Source: Variovorax boronicumulans
Lineage (GTDB): Bacteria > Pseudomonadota > Gammaproteobacteria > Burkholderiales > Burkholderiaceae_C
DNA length: 64,000 nt
Direction: 5' to 3'
Assembly (NCBI RefSeq): GCF_007677875.1
Contig: NZ_VEDO01000001.1
Span: 496,001 to 560,000 of the forward strand
In this document: positions 39,801 to 47,342 of the stretch, one piece after another
How positions within the stretch are numbered: the first letter of the stretch is position 1
Layout: the number at the start of each line of letters is the position of its first letter
Notes under the pieces: model-generated
Databases searched by the model: none
Told to the model about the DNA's origin: nothing
Seen by the model: only the letters and a program-made list of their open reading frames with translations
Position numbers and translations under genes: made by a program

Positions 39801-40274
39801 ATGCCCGACACCGCATCCGCCATTCCCCCCGGCTTCCGTCCCATCGTGATGGGCGGCCCCTTCATCGCGGCCAACGGCCCGCTCTATGGCCGCTTTACCT
39901 GCGAGAAGCTGCAGCTGGGCTTCCGGGTGGAGCGGCGCCACACCAACCCGATCGGCACCTGCCATGGCGGCATGCTCGCGAGCTTTTGCGATATGCTGCT
40001 GCCGGCCATGACCATGTACCAGGGCTCGGACGGCCGGCGCAGCTTCCTGCCCACCATCAACCTGCAGATCGACTACATCGGCGCCGCGCCGTTGGGCGCC
40101 TGGGTGCAGGGCGAGGGCGAGGTGCTGCAACGCACGCGCACCATGGTGTTCGCACAGGCGCTCGTCACGGCCGACGGCGTGCCGGCGCTGCGCACCAGCG
40201 GCATCTTCCGCTGGCGGCCACCACAGGACGACGCGCCGCTGGACTTCGATCCGCTGGGGCTGCGCGGGAACTGA
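39801..40274 (+). CDS. PaaI-type hotdog-fold thioesterase
   Basis: 157 aa. Hotdog fold with the acyl-CoA thioesterase (4HBT/PaaI) motif NPIGTCHGGMLASFCDMLL, a helix carrying the catalytic acidic residue, and strands TINLQIDYIGAAPLGAWVQGEGEVL. These enzymes hydrolyse acyl- or aryl-CoA esters. No phenylacetate (paa) genes are near, so the substrate is unknown. It is followed 161 bases later by phoX, whose candidate Pho box begins 23 bases after this stop. Confidence 0.88.
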   Translation: MPDTASAIPPGFRPIVMGGPFIAANGPLYGRFTCEKLQLGFRVERRHTNPIGTCHGGMLASFCDMLLPAMTMYQGSDGRRSFLPTINLQIDYIGAAPLGAWVQGEGEVLQRTRTMVFAQALVTADGVPALRTSGIFRWRPPQDDAPLDFDPLGLRGN

Positions 40275-40296
40275 CGCGGCTGTCAACACGCCCGCG

Positions 40297-40323
40297 CGTC
40301 ATGCGGGCTTCATACGGCTGTCA
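40297..40323 (+). promoter_or_regulatory. Candidate Pho box (PhoB operator) upstream of phoX
   Basis: Three pentamers at an exact 11-base spacing: CGTCA (40297-40301), CTTCA (40308-40312) and TGTCA (40319-40323). PhoB binds direct repeats of TGTCA separated by 11 bases in phosphate-starvation promoters; the third copy is perfect and the others differ by one or two bases. A further TGTCA at 40281 is out of register. It lies 113-139 bases upstream of the phoX ATG, and the downstream gene encodes a phosphatase of the phosphate regulon type, which makes the assignment plausible. Confidence 0.55.
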
Positions 40324-40435
40324 CGGGCGGTTTAGACCATCACGGCCGCAAGCCAGCCTGCGCCAGCGAAATACACCATGCACAAAGCATGGCGGGGAAG
40401 CGTCTTGTTTTTTTCCATCCCAGGACTCCGCCCCG

Positions 40436-42418
40436 ATGCCTTCGATCGATCCAGAAAACATCCCTACCAACACCAGCGCCAACCCCCACTTCAACGAGCT
40501 CGTCGAGCGTGCGCGTTCGCGCCGCGGCTTTCTCAAGAGCGGTCTGGCCATGGGCGCCGTCGGCTTCTTCGGCGCGGGCCTCACGGCCTGCGGCGGCGGC
40601 GACGGCGACAGCGACGACAGCGGCCCGATGCTCGGCTTCGCGGCTGTGGCAGCCTCAACCGGCGATGACATCGTCGTGCCTGCCGGCTACAAGCATGCGG
40701 TGTTCTGCCGCTGGGGCGACCCGCTGTTCGCCAACTCGCCGGCGTGGAAACCGGACGCCTCCAACACGGCGGCCGACCAGGCGCTGCAGTTCGGCGACAA
40801 CCACGACGGCATGCACTTCTTCCCGCTGTCCGACAACAGCAGCACCGAAGGCCTGCTCGTGATGAACCACGAGTACATCAACCCCGAGTTCTTCTACACG
40901 GCGGCCGAGCAGTCCGGCGCCACACCCTGGTCGCTGGAGCAGGTGCGCAAGGCGCAGCACGCGCACGGCGTGTCGGTGGCGCACGTGCGCCTCGTCAACG
41001 GCAACTGGCAGGTGGTGATCCCCTCGCCTTACAACCGTCGCATCCACATGAACACGCCGATGCAGCTGACCGGCCCCGTGCGCGGCCACGCGCTGGTGCG
41101 CACCAGTGCCGACCCGGCCGGCGAGGTCTCGCTGGGCACGGTCAACAACTGCGGCAACGGCTACACCATGTGGGGCACCTACCTCACCTGCGAGGAGAAC
41201 TTCAACGGCTACTTCGGCACCACCAGCACGACCGAGGCGCGCGACGCCAACATGCGCCGCTACGGGCTGTCGAGCACGGGCTCGGGCTACCGCTGGCACG
41301 AGGAGGACCAGCGCTTCGACTACGCATTGGAGCCCAACGAGCCCAACCGCCTGGGCTGGATCGTCGAGATCGACCCGTTCGATGCCTCGTCCACGCCCAA
41401 GAAGCGCACGGCGCTGGGCCGCATCAAGCACGAGAACGCCGCGCAGACGCTGGCCAAGGACCAGCGCGTGGTGGTCTACATGGGCGACGACCAGGCCAAC
41501 GACTACGTCTACAAGTTCGTCTCGGACGGCAAGTACGTGGCCGGCAACCAGCGCGCCAACGTCAACCTGCTGGCAAGCGGCACGCTGTACGTGGCCAGGT
41601 TCGGCGCCGGCGCCACGGCGGGCGACATGATGGGCACGGGCGAATGGGTGGCCCTGGTGCCGTCCACGCCGATCGCCGGTGGCGGCACGCTGGGCGCCAA
41701 GTACGGCGACCTGGGCGGCATCCTGGTCAACACGCGCCTGGCGGCCGACGACGTCGGCGCGACCAAGATGGACCGCCCGGAGTGGGTGACGGTGCATCCG
41801 GACTCGGGCGAGGTCTACCTCACGCTGACCAACAACAGCAGCCGCAGCACGGTAGACGAGGCCAACCCGCGGACCAACAACATCTACGGCCAGATCATCC
41901 GCTGGCGCGAGACCGGCCAGGACGCGGCCGCACTGACGTTCGAGTGGGACCTGTTCGTGCTGGCCGGCAACCCGGCCCACACGGCCGGCGGCCTGCAGGC
42001 CGGATCGAGCAACATCAACGCCGACAACCTGTTCAACAGCCCGGACGGCCTGGCCTTCGACGCCGACGGGCGCCTGTGGATCCAGACCGACGGCAACTTC
42101 TCCAACCGGGGCAACTACGCCGGCATGGGCAACAACCAGATGCTGGTGGCCGACCCGAAGACCAAGGAGATTCGCCGATTCCTGGTCGGCCCCTCGGGCT
42201 GCGAGATCACGGGCATCACCTGGACGCCGGACCAGAAGTACGTGTTCGTCAACGTGCAGCACCCGGGCGAGTACGGCAGCCATCCGCGCGCACCGGCGAC
42301 CGACCCTGCGGTCGATCCGCTGGCCTTCTCGCGCTGGCCAGACGACGGCGCCGGTGGCCGCCCGCGTCCAGCGACGGTCGTGGTCTGGCGCGAGGATGGC
42401 GGCAAGGTCGGTACCTGA
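40436..42418 (+). CDS. phoX: PhoX family alkaline phosphatase, Tat-exported
   Basis: 660 aa from ATG 40436. Twin-arginine signal with SRRGFLKS (Arg29-Arg30) and a hydrophobic core GLAMGAVGFFGAGLTACGG, indicating export folded by the Tat system. The rest is the DUF839/PhoX beta-propeller: VPAGYKHAVFCRWGDPLF, GMHFFPL, LLVMNHEY, TYLTCEENFNGYF, RLGWIVEIDPFD, GRIKHENAA, YMGDDQANDYVYKFV and LFNSPDGLAFDADGRLWIQTDG. PhoX enzymes use Ca and Fe to release phosphate from esters outside the cytoplasm. A candidate Pho box lies upstream and a terminator follows at 42443. Confidence 0.92.
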   Translation: MPSIDPENIPTNTSANPHFNELVERARSRRGFLKSGLAMGAVGFFGAGLTACGGGDGDSDDSGPMLGFAAVAASTGDDIVVPAGYKHAVFCRWGDPLFANSPAWKPDASNTAADQALQFGDNHDGMHFFPLSDNSSTEGLLVMNHEYINPEFFYTAAEQSGATPWSLEQVRKAQHAHGVSVAHVRLVNGNWQVVIPSPYNRRIHMNTPMQLTGPVRGHALVRTSADPAGEVSLGTVNNCGNGYTMWGTYLTCEENFNGYFGTTSTTEARDANMRRYGLSSTGSGYRWHEEDQRFDYALEPNEPNRLGWIVEIDPFDASSTPKKRTALGRIKHENAAQTLAKDQRVVVYMGDDQANDYVYKFVSDGKYVAGNQRANVNLLASGTLYVARFGAGATAGDMMGTGEWVALVPSTPIAGGGTLGAKYGDLGGILVNTRLAADDVGATKMDRPEWVTVHPDSGEVYLTLTNNSSRSTVDEANPRTNNIYGQIIRWRETGQDAAALTFEWDLFVLAGNPAHTAGGLQAGSSNINADNLFNSPDGLAFDADGRLWIQTDGNFSNRGNYAGMGNNQMLVADPKTKEIRRFLVGPSGCEITGITWTPDQKYVFVNVQHPGEYGSHPRAPATDPAVDPLAFSRWPDDGAGGRPRPATVVVWREDGGKVGT

Positions 42419-42442
42419 GCATTCCTTGATCTGCCGCAGGAG

Positions 42443-42474
42443 GGCCCCGGTGCTGCAAGGCGCCGGGGCCTTTT
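42443..42474 (+). terminator. Rho-independent terminator after phoX
   Basis: GGCCCCGG (42443-42450) and CCGGGGCC (42463-42470), a perfect 8-base stem with a 12-base loop followed by TTTT, 25 bases after the phoX stop. Confidence 0.8.
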
Positions 42475-42525
42475 GGTGCGGATGGGCCGGTGCAGAATGC
42501 GCGAAACCGAGCGGAAGGACGGCGC

Positions 42526-43974
42526 ATGACGCACGAGGTGAGGCGATTCTTCGCGAGCCGCGCATGGATCCAGGGGGCCTGGGCGCGCGACGTGGTGTTG
42601 ACGGTGGCGGCCGACGGCTGCTGGCTCAACGTGTTGCCCAATGCCAGCGCCGAGCAGCAGCGCGGCGCCATGCGGCTCGGTGGCCCGGTGCTGCCGGGCA
42701 TGGTCAACGCGCACAGCCACGCCTTCCAGCGCGCCATGGCCGGCCTGACGGAGCGCCGGCGCAACGGCGCGGCCACCGAGGTCGACGACTTCTGGACCTG
42801 GCGCGAGCGCATGTACAGCGTGGCGCGGCGCATCACGCCCGAGCAGCTCGAGGCCGTGGCCGGCCTGCTGTACGCCGAGCTGCTGCAGGCCGGCTACACC
42901 CAGGTCTGCGAATTCCATTACCTGCACGGAGCGCCCGATGGGCAGGCGCCAGGCCAGCCGCTCGAGATGGCACTGGCGCTCGTGCGCGCGGCGCAGCAGG
43001 TGGGCATCGGCCTGACCCTGCTGCCCACGCTGTACATGCGCGCCGGCTTCGGCGCCGAGGCACTCAACGAGGCGCAACGCCGCTTCGCATCCACGCCGGA
43101 CAGCGTGCTGCGTGCAGTGGAGGCCATCGCCCGCCTGGCCGTCGATGCCGACACGAACAAGACCAGCCCCGGCGCGCTGCTGGGCGCCGGCGTGGCCGTG
43201 CATTCGCTGCGTGCCGTCGATGCCGGGGCGCTGCAGGAGGTGGCGGCGCATGCGCGCAAGGTCTCGCTGCCACTGCACATCCATGTCGCAGAGCAGGCCC
43301 AGGAGGTGGACGACTGCGTGGCCCACACCGGTCTGCGGCCGGTGGAATGGCTGCTGCAGAACGCACCTGTGGACGCGCGCTGGAACCTCGTGCACGCGAC
43401 CCAGGCCACGGCGCAGGAACTGCAGGGCGTGCGCCGCGCCGGTGCCTGCATCGTGCTGTGCCCCAGCACCGAGGCCGACCTGGGCGATGGCCTGTTCGAT
43501 CTGGCCGGCTACATGGCTCTGGGCGGGCGCTGGTCGGTCGGCTCGGACAGCCAGGTCTCGCGCCAATGGACCACCGAACTGCGCCTGCTGGAATACCTGC
43601 AGCGCGTGCAGCTGCGCCAGCGCAATGTTGCGGCGCGGGCGGGCGCGCGCGACAGCACGGCGGCAGCTCTATTCGACGCTGCGGTGGCGGGCGGCCGCGC
43701 CGCGACCGGCCAGCGCATCGGCGCGATCCAGGCCGGACACCGTGCCGACTTCGTGGTGCTGGACGACCAGTCGCCTGCGCTGCTGGGCATTCCTGCCGAG
43801 CATGTGCTGGACGCGATGGTGTTCTCTTCGCCGTCGCCGCGGTTATGGGATGTGTTCGTCGCCGGGCAGGCGGTGGTGGCGCAGGGCAGGGTGGTGGGCC
43901 GCAGCTCGACCGCGCCCTTGGCGCCGCAACTGGGCACGGCGTTCATCGCGGCGATGGCCGCGCTCTGGCCATGA
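42526..43974 (+). CDS. hutF: Formimidoylglutamate deiminase
   Basis: 482 aa from ATG 42526, with GGAAGGA 8-14 bases upstream; an in-frame ATG at 42490 is less likely. Amidohydrolase fold: N-terminal strand region, metal ligands HSH in PGMVNAHSHAFQRAMAGLTE, then GYTQVCEFHYLH, LHIHVAEQAQEVDDC, NLVHATQ and the aspartate in GSDSQVSRQW. HutF converts N-formimidoyl-glutamate to N-formylglutamate plus ammonia in the five-step histidine degradation route. No other hut gene is present in the window, so it is separated from the rest of the pathway here. Confidence 0.93.
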   Translation: MTHEVRRFFASRAWIQGAWARDVVLTVAADGCWLNVLPNASAEQQRGAMRLGGPVLPGMVNAHSHAFQRAMAGLTERRRNGAATEVDDFWTWRERMYSVARRITPEQLEAVAGLLYAELLQAGYTQVCEFHYLHGAPDGQAPGQPLEMALALVRAAQQVGIGLTLLPTLYMRAGFGAEALNEAQRRFASTPDSVLRAVEAIARLAVDADTNKTSPGALLGAGVAVHSLRAVDAGALQEVAAHARKVSLPLHIHVAEQAQEVDDCVAHTGLRPVEWLLQNAPVDARWNLVHATQATAQELQGVRRAGACIVLCPSTEADLGDGLFDLAGYMALGGRWSVGSDSQVSRQWTTELRLLEYLQRVQLRQRNVAARAGARDSTAAALFDAAVAGGRAATGQRIGAIQAGHRADFVVLDDQSPALLGIPAEHVLDAMVFSSPSPRLWDVFVAGQAVVAQGRVVGRSSTAPLAPQLGTAFIAAMAALWP

Positions 43975-43995
43975 GTTGCTGCCAGAAACAATAAA

Positions 43996-44016
43996 GGCCG
44001 CTGGCGCGGCCTCTTT
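43996..44016 (+). terminator. Rho-independent terminator after hutF
   Basis: GGCCGC (43996-44001), loop TGGC, GCGGCC (44006-44011), then TCTTT; the stem is preceded by AAA, extending the pairing. It sits 22 bases after hutF and just before the left end of the integrated element at 44037. Confidence 0.75.
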
Positions 44017-44036
44017 CGCTCATGACAATGACTTGG

Positions 44037-44062
44037 CTGGTCGGGGTGAGAGGATTCGAACC
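44037..44062. repeat. Left attachment site core (26-base direct repeat)
   Basis: The sequence running from CTGGTCGGGG to GATTCGAACC is identical to 58961-58986 at the intact tRNA-Pro gene. Bases on both sides differ, so the identity is limited to these 26. This is the 3' tRNA fragment displaced by integration; no tRNA 5' half is next to it, and the neighbouring sequence on the right cannot form an anticodon arm. Confidence 0.92.
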
Positions 44063-44078
44063 CGCCACTTTCAGCCCG

Positions 44079-44134
44079 TTTCCCTAGGAGAAAGCAGTCT
44101 GCGTCAACGTCAAGAACTGCGCCAAATTGACGCA
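44079..44134. repeat. Left-end inverted motifs, candidate integrase arm sites
   Basis: TTTCCCTAGGA at 44079-44089 recurs exactly, in opposite orientation, at 58937-58947 next to the right core. The stretch 44109-44133 (GTCAAGAACTGCGCCAAATT and on) resembles, in inverted orientation, 58889-58866 at the start of the integrase gene, with 21 matching positions and two single-base gaps. A local 8-base dyad TGCGTCAA (44100-44107) and TTGACGCA (44127-44134) overlaps it. Placement symmetric about the element ends suggests protein binding sites used in excision or integration; this is inference. Confidence 0.5.
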
Positions 44135-44322
44135 CTTTGGGCGAAGCGTAGCACGACGTGGCGCCAGCGGTGAGGGGTCTGGCCGAAGCAGCACTACGAG
44201 GCAACAATCCAAGGATGGTTCGATCTTTCAAACGGCGCCTGCTTGTGTGGGCGCTTGACGCGTCACTACCCAGGGCTTCTACGACAGGTGTGATCCCCAC
44301 GTCAGGAAAAGAGGGCGCGGCG

Positions 44323-44913
44323 ATGAACGTCACCACGACGCGCTGCGATTCGGTCGGAGGTGAACGCTACATCTTGTTGAGTAGGCGTGGCGATGTGCTG
44401 GATGGCCTTCGCTTCTCTGGCGGCACATTCTCCGATGAGTGCGAAGTGCGTCTTTCAGACTTAGATCCAGCGACCTTGGAAGTGCGCCATTACTACGGGC
44501 TGGACAGGGTTACTTACTCAGGCGCGAGCAGTGTCGTGTGGGGCATGCGGAGTGGCTGGCCCTACGCCGTAATTTGGATTCAGCGAGCGCGAAATCACTT
44601 TTTCCAGGGATGGTTCAATAGACGCAAGCTCGCTACTCGTAGGCGCAGTGAGATTCTTGCGGAGGTCGTGGAACTTGCGGAAGAAGGTGGAGAGAACATC
44701 CATGCCCTCACCATCATGTCGAAACGATACGGGAACCGCTGGGCGGACCACCCCCGATGGGACCAACTACAGGCCGGCATCAACTTCCACCTAGAGCGTC
44801 TTGCAGATACTGGTGAGCTGCGCAAGCAAGGAATAGGCTACACACCCACTGGCCTGGCAATGAAGACGCTGGAGGATTCAGAGGAGCAGGAGCGACGCAC
44901 AACGAAAGCCTGA
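44323..44913 (+). CDS. Hypothetical protein of the integrated element, possibly DNA-binding C-terminus
   Basis: 196 aa from ATG 44323 (GAGG eight bases upstream); the open frame extends back to 44158 without similarity. Base composition is visibly less GC-rich than the flanking chromosome. The N-terminal half has short beta-like stretches (RYILLSRRGDVLDGLRFSGG); the C-terminal half (IMSKRYGNRWADHPRWDQLQ to ELRKQGIGYTPTGLAMKTLE) reads like a helical winged-helix domain ending in a wing. I do not recognise a family. First gene inside the left end of the element. Confidence 0.6.
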   Translation: MNVTTTRCDSVGGERYILLSRRGDVLDGLRFSGGTFSDECEVRLSDLDPATLEVRHYYGLDRVTYSGASSVVWGMRSGWPYAVIWIQRARNHFFQGWFNRRKLATRRRSEILAEVVELAEEGGENIHALTIMSKRYGNRWADHPRWDQLQAGINFHLERLADTGELRKQGIGYTPTGLAMKTLEDSEEQERRTTKA

Positions 44914-44915
44914 AG

Positions 44916-45014
44916 GTGCAATGGGTCCTTGGATTGCTTGCGTTTCTCGCCGCACTTATGGCCGCAGCGCAAGCTGGGCTGATCAAGTTGCCAACATTAC
45001 TGGATCTGACGTAA
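44916..45014 (+). CDS. Possible very small hydrophobic protein
   Basis: A 32-codon frame starting at GTG 44916, two bases after the previous stop: MQWVLGLLAFLAALMAAAQ, then a short polar end. It would form one membrane helix of about 17-19 residues. Position directly after the preceding gene and the hydrophobic composition argue for a real product, but with only 32 codons chance is a strong alternative. The rest of the 136-base gap to 45050 holds nothing else that I can see. Confidence 0.25.
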   Translation: MQWVLGLLAFLAALMAAAQAGLIKLPTLLDLT

Positions 45015-45049
45015 TCGACCCTATAGCGGAGTAAGCCTTGCGCATCAGC

Positions 45050-45541
45050 CTATTCAGTGCCAGCGGGAGGGGGCTGATTCTCAGCAGCAGTGAGCGCAGA
45101 CGCGATCCTTATTACGTCGGCGACATCAAATTGAGCGTCCTTCTTCGTCACGATCACTTTCGCGGTGGCGCAAGCGCGAATAAGCGCTTCGGAAATCTCA
45201 AGCTCTCCGGGTGAATCGCCTGGTCTTATGAACGCTGCGAGCCTGCCTTGATGCTTAATGAGGTCGCCGAAATGCATGATCCGCCAGGACACGGCCATTC
45301 GCTGACTCTCATCAAGTCCTCGCTCTCTTGCCTCCTTCATCACTGCCAGCATGCCGCGATTCATGGGGTTGTCTGAAAACGCGAATGTCTTGTCCCCGTC
45401 TTTAAAAAGGGGCCGAGCTGCGGGGCTCTCGACGGGCATAGCCAGACTGGCCGCTGCATGGAAAATGTTGTGGCACCAAAGGAAGATGTCCGGATCGACG
45501 GTTGCCGTGGAACGTGCCAAAACGCTTTGGATTGACTTCAT
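45050..45541 (-). CDS. Hypothetical protein of the integrated element
   Basis: 163 aa from ATG 45541, with AGGAG five bases upstream. The open frame continues to 45865, but that part is antisense to the next gene and has odd composition. No recognisable domain; the protein is mixed helical with a conserved-looking core FLWCHNIFHAAASLA and FADNPMNRG-like FSDNPMNRGMLAVMKEAR. It is divergent from the gene at 45563, with only 21 bases between the two start codons and ribosome sites that overlap head to head in the sequence TCTCCTGGAGG. Confidence 0.6.
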   Translation of the reverse strand: MKSIQSVLARSTATVDPDIFLWCHNIFHAAASLAMPVESPAARPLFKDGDKTFAFSDNPMNRGMLAVMKEARERGLDESQRMAVSWRIMHFGDLIKHQGRLAAFIRPGDSPGELEISEALIRACATAKVIVTKKDAQFDVADVIRIASALTAAENQPPPAGTE

Positions 45542-45562
45542 AGGTTCTCCTGGAGGCCCATT

Positions 45563-46024
45563 GTGTCGGATGCTCCCCGTACGCCTGATCAGAACAACGA
45601 ACTGCGACCACTGAGAACCGCCACTGGCAACGGCTATTACGACGCGGAGCGGTACATGCCGTCGTCCCGGGTTGCCGATGCGCACCAACATTGGCTGGAG
45701 GACAGGGGCATAGCTCTCACCGCCATCAGCGAAGCAGGCCGCGCCCTTGCGGCCCCAGCGGGCGCCCCTAGCAATGGACACCCTCCGCTCCAGTCGGTTG
45801 GTGCCCCAGTGAACCCAGAGGTCGTTGCGGTCGGGCGCGAGGTCCTGGCAACACTTAAGGTGCAACTAGAGCTGGCCCTAAAGCGGGAGCAGCAACTTGA
45901 GGCGTCAGACATAGCAGCGATGAAGCAGGCAGCGCGAGACCGGCGGAATGGCCGCCTGGGTTTACTCATTGGATTCGCGGGCCTCCTACTCGCTGCCTGG
46001 CCATTTCTGAGAGATTACTTTTGA
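45563..46024 (+). CDS. Hypothetical membrane-anchored protein of the integrated element
   Basis: 153 aa from GTG 45563, with GGAGG seven bases upstream. The N-terminal 80 residues are polar (N-terminal YYDAERYMPSSRVADAHQHWLED); then a coiled-coil-like helix (VGREVLATLKVQLELALKREQQLEASDIAAMKQAARDR) and one C-terminal membrane helix GLLIGFAGLLLAAWPFL ending four residues from the C-terminus. A tail-anchored, cytoplasm-facing protein is the likely topology. Its last 59 bases overlap the end of the opposite-strand zinc-ribbon gene. Function unknown. Confidence 0.6.
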   Translation: MSDAPRTPDQNNELRPLRTATGNGYYDAERYMPSSRVADAHQHWLEDRGIALTAISEAGRALAAPAGAPSNGHPPLQSVGAPVNPEVVAVGREVLATLKVQLELALKREQQLEASDIAAMKQAARDRRNGRLGLLIGFAGLLLAAWPFLRDYF

Positions 46025-46253
46025 AGGGCGCCTGCGTATCGTCGGGTGTCTCGGCGAGCCTCCGAGCCTTCGCTGCGGCCCGGTAGCCCCGCACCAGGTT
46101 CTTCGTGTACTCCGGGTTCCTTTTGTAGGCCGCTTTGCGGGCTGCGATGCAGCAGGCTTTGCAGCGCACGAAGCCGCCGAACGGCCCCCGGTAGTAGTCG
46201 TCCGATGGCTTGAATGCGCCGCACGTCTTGCAGCGCCGTAGTTGGTCGGTCAT
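45966..46253 (-). CDS. Small zinc-ribbon protein, HNH-associated type
   Basis: 95 aa from ATG 46253. Two CxxC knuckles, CKTCG near residue 8 and CKACC near residue 30, enclose FKPSDDYYRGPFGGFVR; this pattern is also present in the larger HNH-like protein encoded at 47343 and is typical of zinc ribbons preceding phage HNH nucleases. After it comes a basic helix RKAAYKRNPEYTKNLVRGYRAAAKARR that could bind nucleic acid. No nuclease motif is present, so it may be a truncated or regulatory relative. A 6-base dyad TGTTTT-AGAG-AAAACA (46257-46272) lies just upstream of the start. Confidence 0.6.
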   Translation of the reverse strand: MTDQLRRCKTCGAFKPSDDYYRGPFGGFVRCKACCIAARKAAYKRNPEYTKNLVRGYRAAAKARRLAETPDDTQAPFKSNLSEMARQRVGGPRIQ

Positions 46254-46449
46254 GTTTGTTTTAGAGAAAACAGATGCGGACATGCGCACGCATCGAAAGT
46301 TGGAAGCTGATCCCGGCTGAACCCGGAAGCCCTCATGAAACCAGGGCCTCCACGGCGAAAGGCGCGGCGCCGTTCTCTCGCCCAGTGCGGCCCGCCTGGC
46401 TCAGATCTTGTACGTTGTGCGCCTATGTCCAGCAAGCCCTCGCGCCATT

Positions 46450-46511
46450 GGATCAAAAGTCGTTGACGGTATCTTTTGGGTGGCTCATAATTGAGTCCAT
46501 ACTTTTGATCC
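46450..46511 (+). promoter_or_regulatory. Promoter inside an 11-base inverted repeat, upstream of the serine recombinase
   Basis: GGATCAAAAGT (46450-46460) and ACTTTTGATCC (46501-46511) form a perfect 11-base inverted repeat 40 bases apart. Between them is a near-consensus sigma-70 promoter: TTGACG (46463-46468), 17-base spacer, CATAAT (46486-46491). The recombinase ATG lies at 46524. Serine recombinases often bind paired sites covering their own promoter, so this could be the recombination site or an autoregulatory operator. Confidence 0.6.
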
Positions 46512-46523
46512 AGAAACCCGACC

Positions 46524-47105
46524 ATGACCCAGCTCGCTTACTACCGCGTCAGCACCGCCGACCAATCGATCCAGGCCCAGCGCACGGCCATGGGCGGCCC
46601 CTTCGCCAAGGAGTTCAAGGACGAAGGCGTCAGCGGTGGCGTTCCAGCGGCACAGCGCCCAGGCTTCGCCGAGCTGCTTCAGTACGTCCGGGAAGGCGAC
46701 ACGGTGCACGTCTATGCGGTGGACCGGCTGGGGCGCGATGCGCTGGACGTTCAGGCCACCGTGCGTTCGCTGCTCGAAAGGGGCATCACAGTGAATGTGC
46801 GCGGGATCGGCCCGATCACTGGCAAGGCGGGCGAACTCATCCTGGCCGTGCTGGCCCAGGTGGCCGACATGGAGCGCCAGCGGATCCGTGAGCGCACTGA
46901 GGCAGGCCGCGAGGCCGCCAGACGGTCGTTGGAGGCCACCGGGCTGACGCACAAGGGTAAGACCAGCCTGGGCCGCCCAGCCGCGGCAAACGCCCAGGAG
47001 GTGGCAGCCTGGCGCATGCAGCACGGCGCGAGCATCGCGGCTACCGCCGAGCACTGGGCTCTGTCCACAGCCACGGTCAAGAGGTATTGCGCAGCGGTCG
47101 AGTAG
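46524..47105 (+). CDS. Serine recombinase (resolvase/invertase family)
   Basis: 193 aa. Catalytic domain of the small serine recombinases: YYRVSTADQSIQAQR holds the nucleophile Ser (RVS) near residue 10, followed by EGVSGGVPAAQRPGF, VYAVDRLGRDALD with the conserved Arg residues, and the long E helix LAQVADMERQRIRERTEAGR. The C-terminus has a helix-turn-helix-like segment ASIAATAEHWALSTATVKRYC. Size and order match TnpR/Gin-type enzymes, not the IS607 type (DNA-binding domain would be first) and not the large integrases. A terminator follows. It could resolve or invert DNA within the element. Confidence 0.9.
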   Translation: MTQLAYYRVSTADQSIQAQRTAMGGPFAKEFKDEGVSGGVPAAQRPGFAELLQYVREGDTVHVYAVDRLGRDALDVQATVRSLLERGITVNVRGIGPITGKAGELILAVLAQVADMERQRIRERTEAGREAARRSLEATGLTHKGKTSLGRPAAANAQEVAAWRMQHGASIAATAEHWALSTATVKRYCAAVE

Positions 47106-47125
47106 TCGGCCCCACGCCCACATTC

Positions 47126-47148
47126 AGCCGGCCGCCTGCCGGCTTTTT
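47126..47148 (+). terminator. Rho-independent terminator after the serine recombinase
   Basis: AGCCGGC (47126-47132), loop CGCCT, GCCGGCT (47138-47144), then TTTT, about 20 bases after the recombinase stop. Confidence 0.8.
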
Positions 47149-47342
47149 GCTGCCCGCAGAACGCCGCGCCAGCTCGCTACCACGGGGCCGCGCCTTCCGG
47201 CTCGCCCAGGTCGACCCGGGGGGGCATGGGGGGAAATCGGCTCGACGCGCGGACGTAGGAGGTTTCACGATCCCAAAGGGAAAAATTTGGACTGGGGGTA
47301 GGCGGTGAAATCTTCGTGGGATTTCTGGTGCGTCTGAGGGCG

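Noticed and set aside
44037..44110. A second complete tRNA gene at the left end of the element
   Set aside because: Only the 3' 26 bases match a tRNA; the following bases cannot form the anticodon or acceptor 5' side.
45542..45865. Upstream extension of the minus-strand hypothetical gene at 45050
   Set aside because: It is antisense to the gene at 45563 and lacks a ribosome site, whereas ATG 45541 has a good one.
46524..47105. IS607-type transposase
   Set aside because: IS607 TnpA has the DNA-binding domain first and usually a TnpB neighbour; here the catalytic domain is N-terminal and no TnpB is present.
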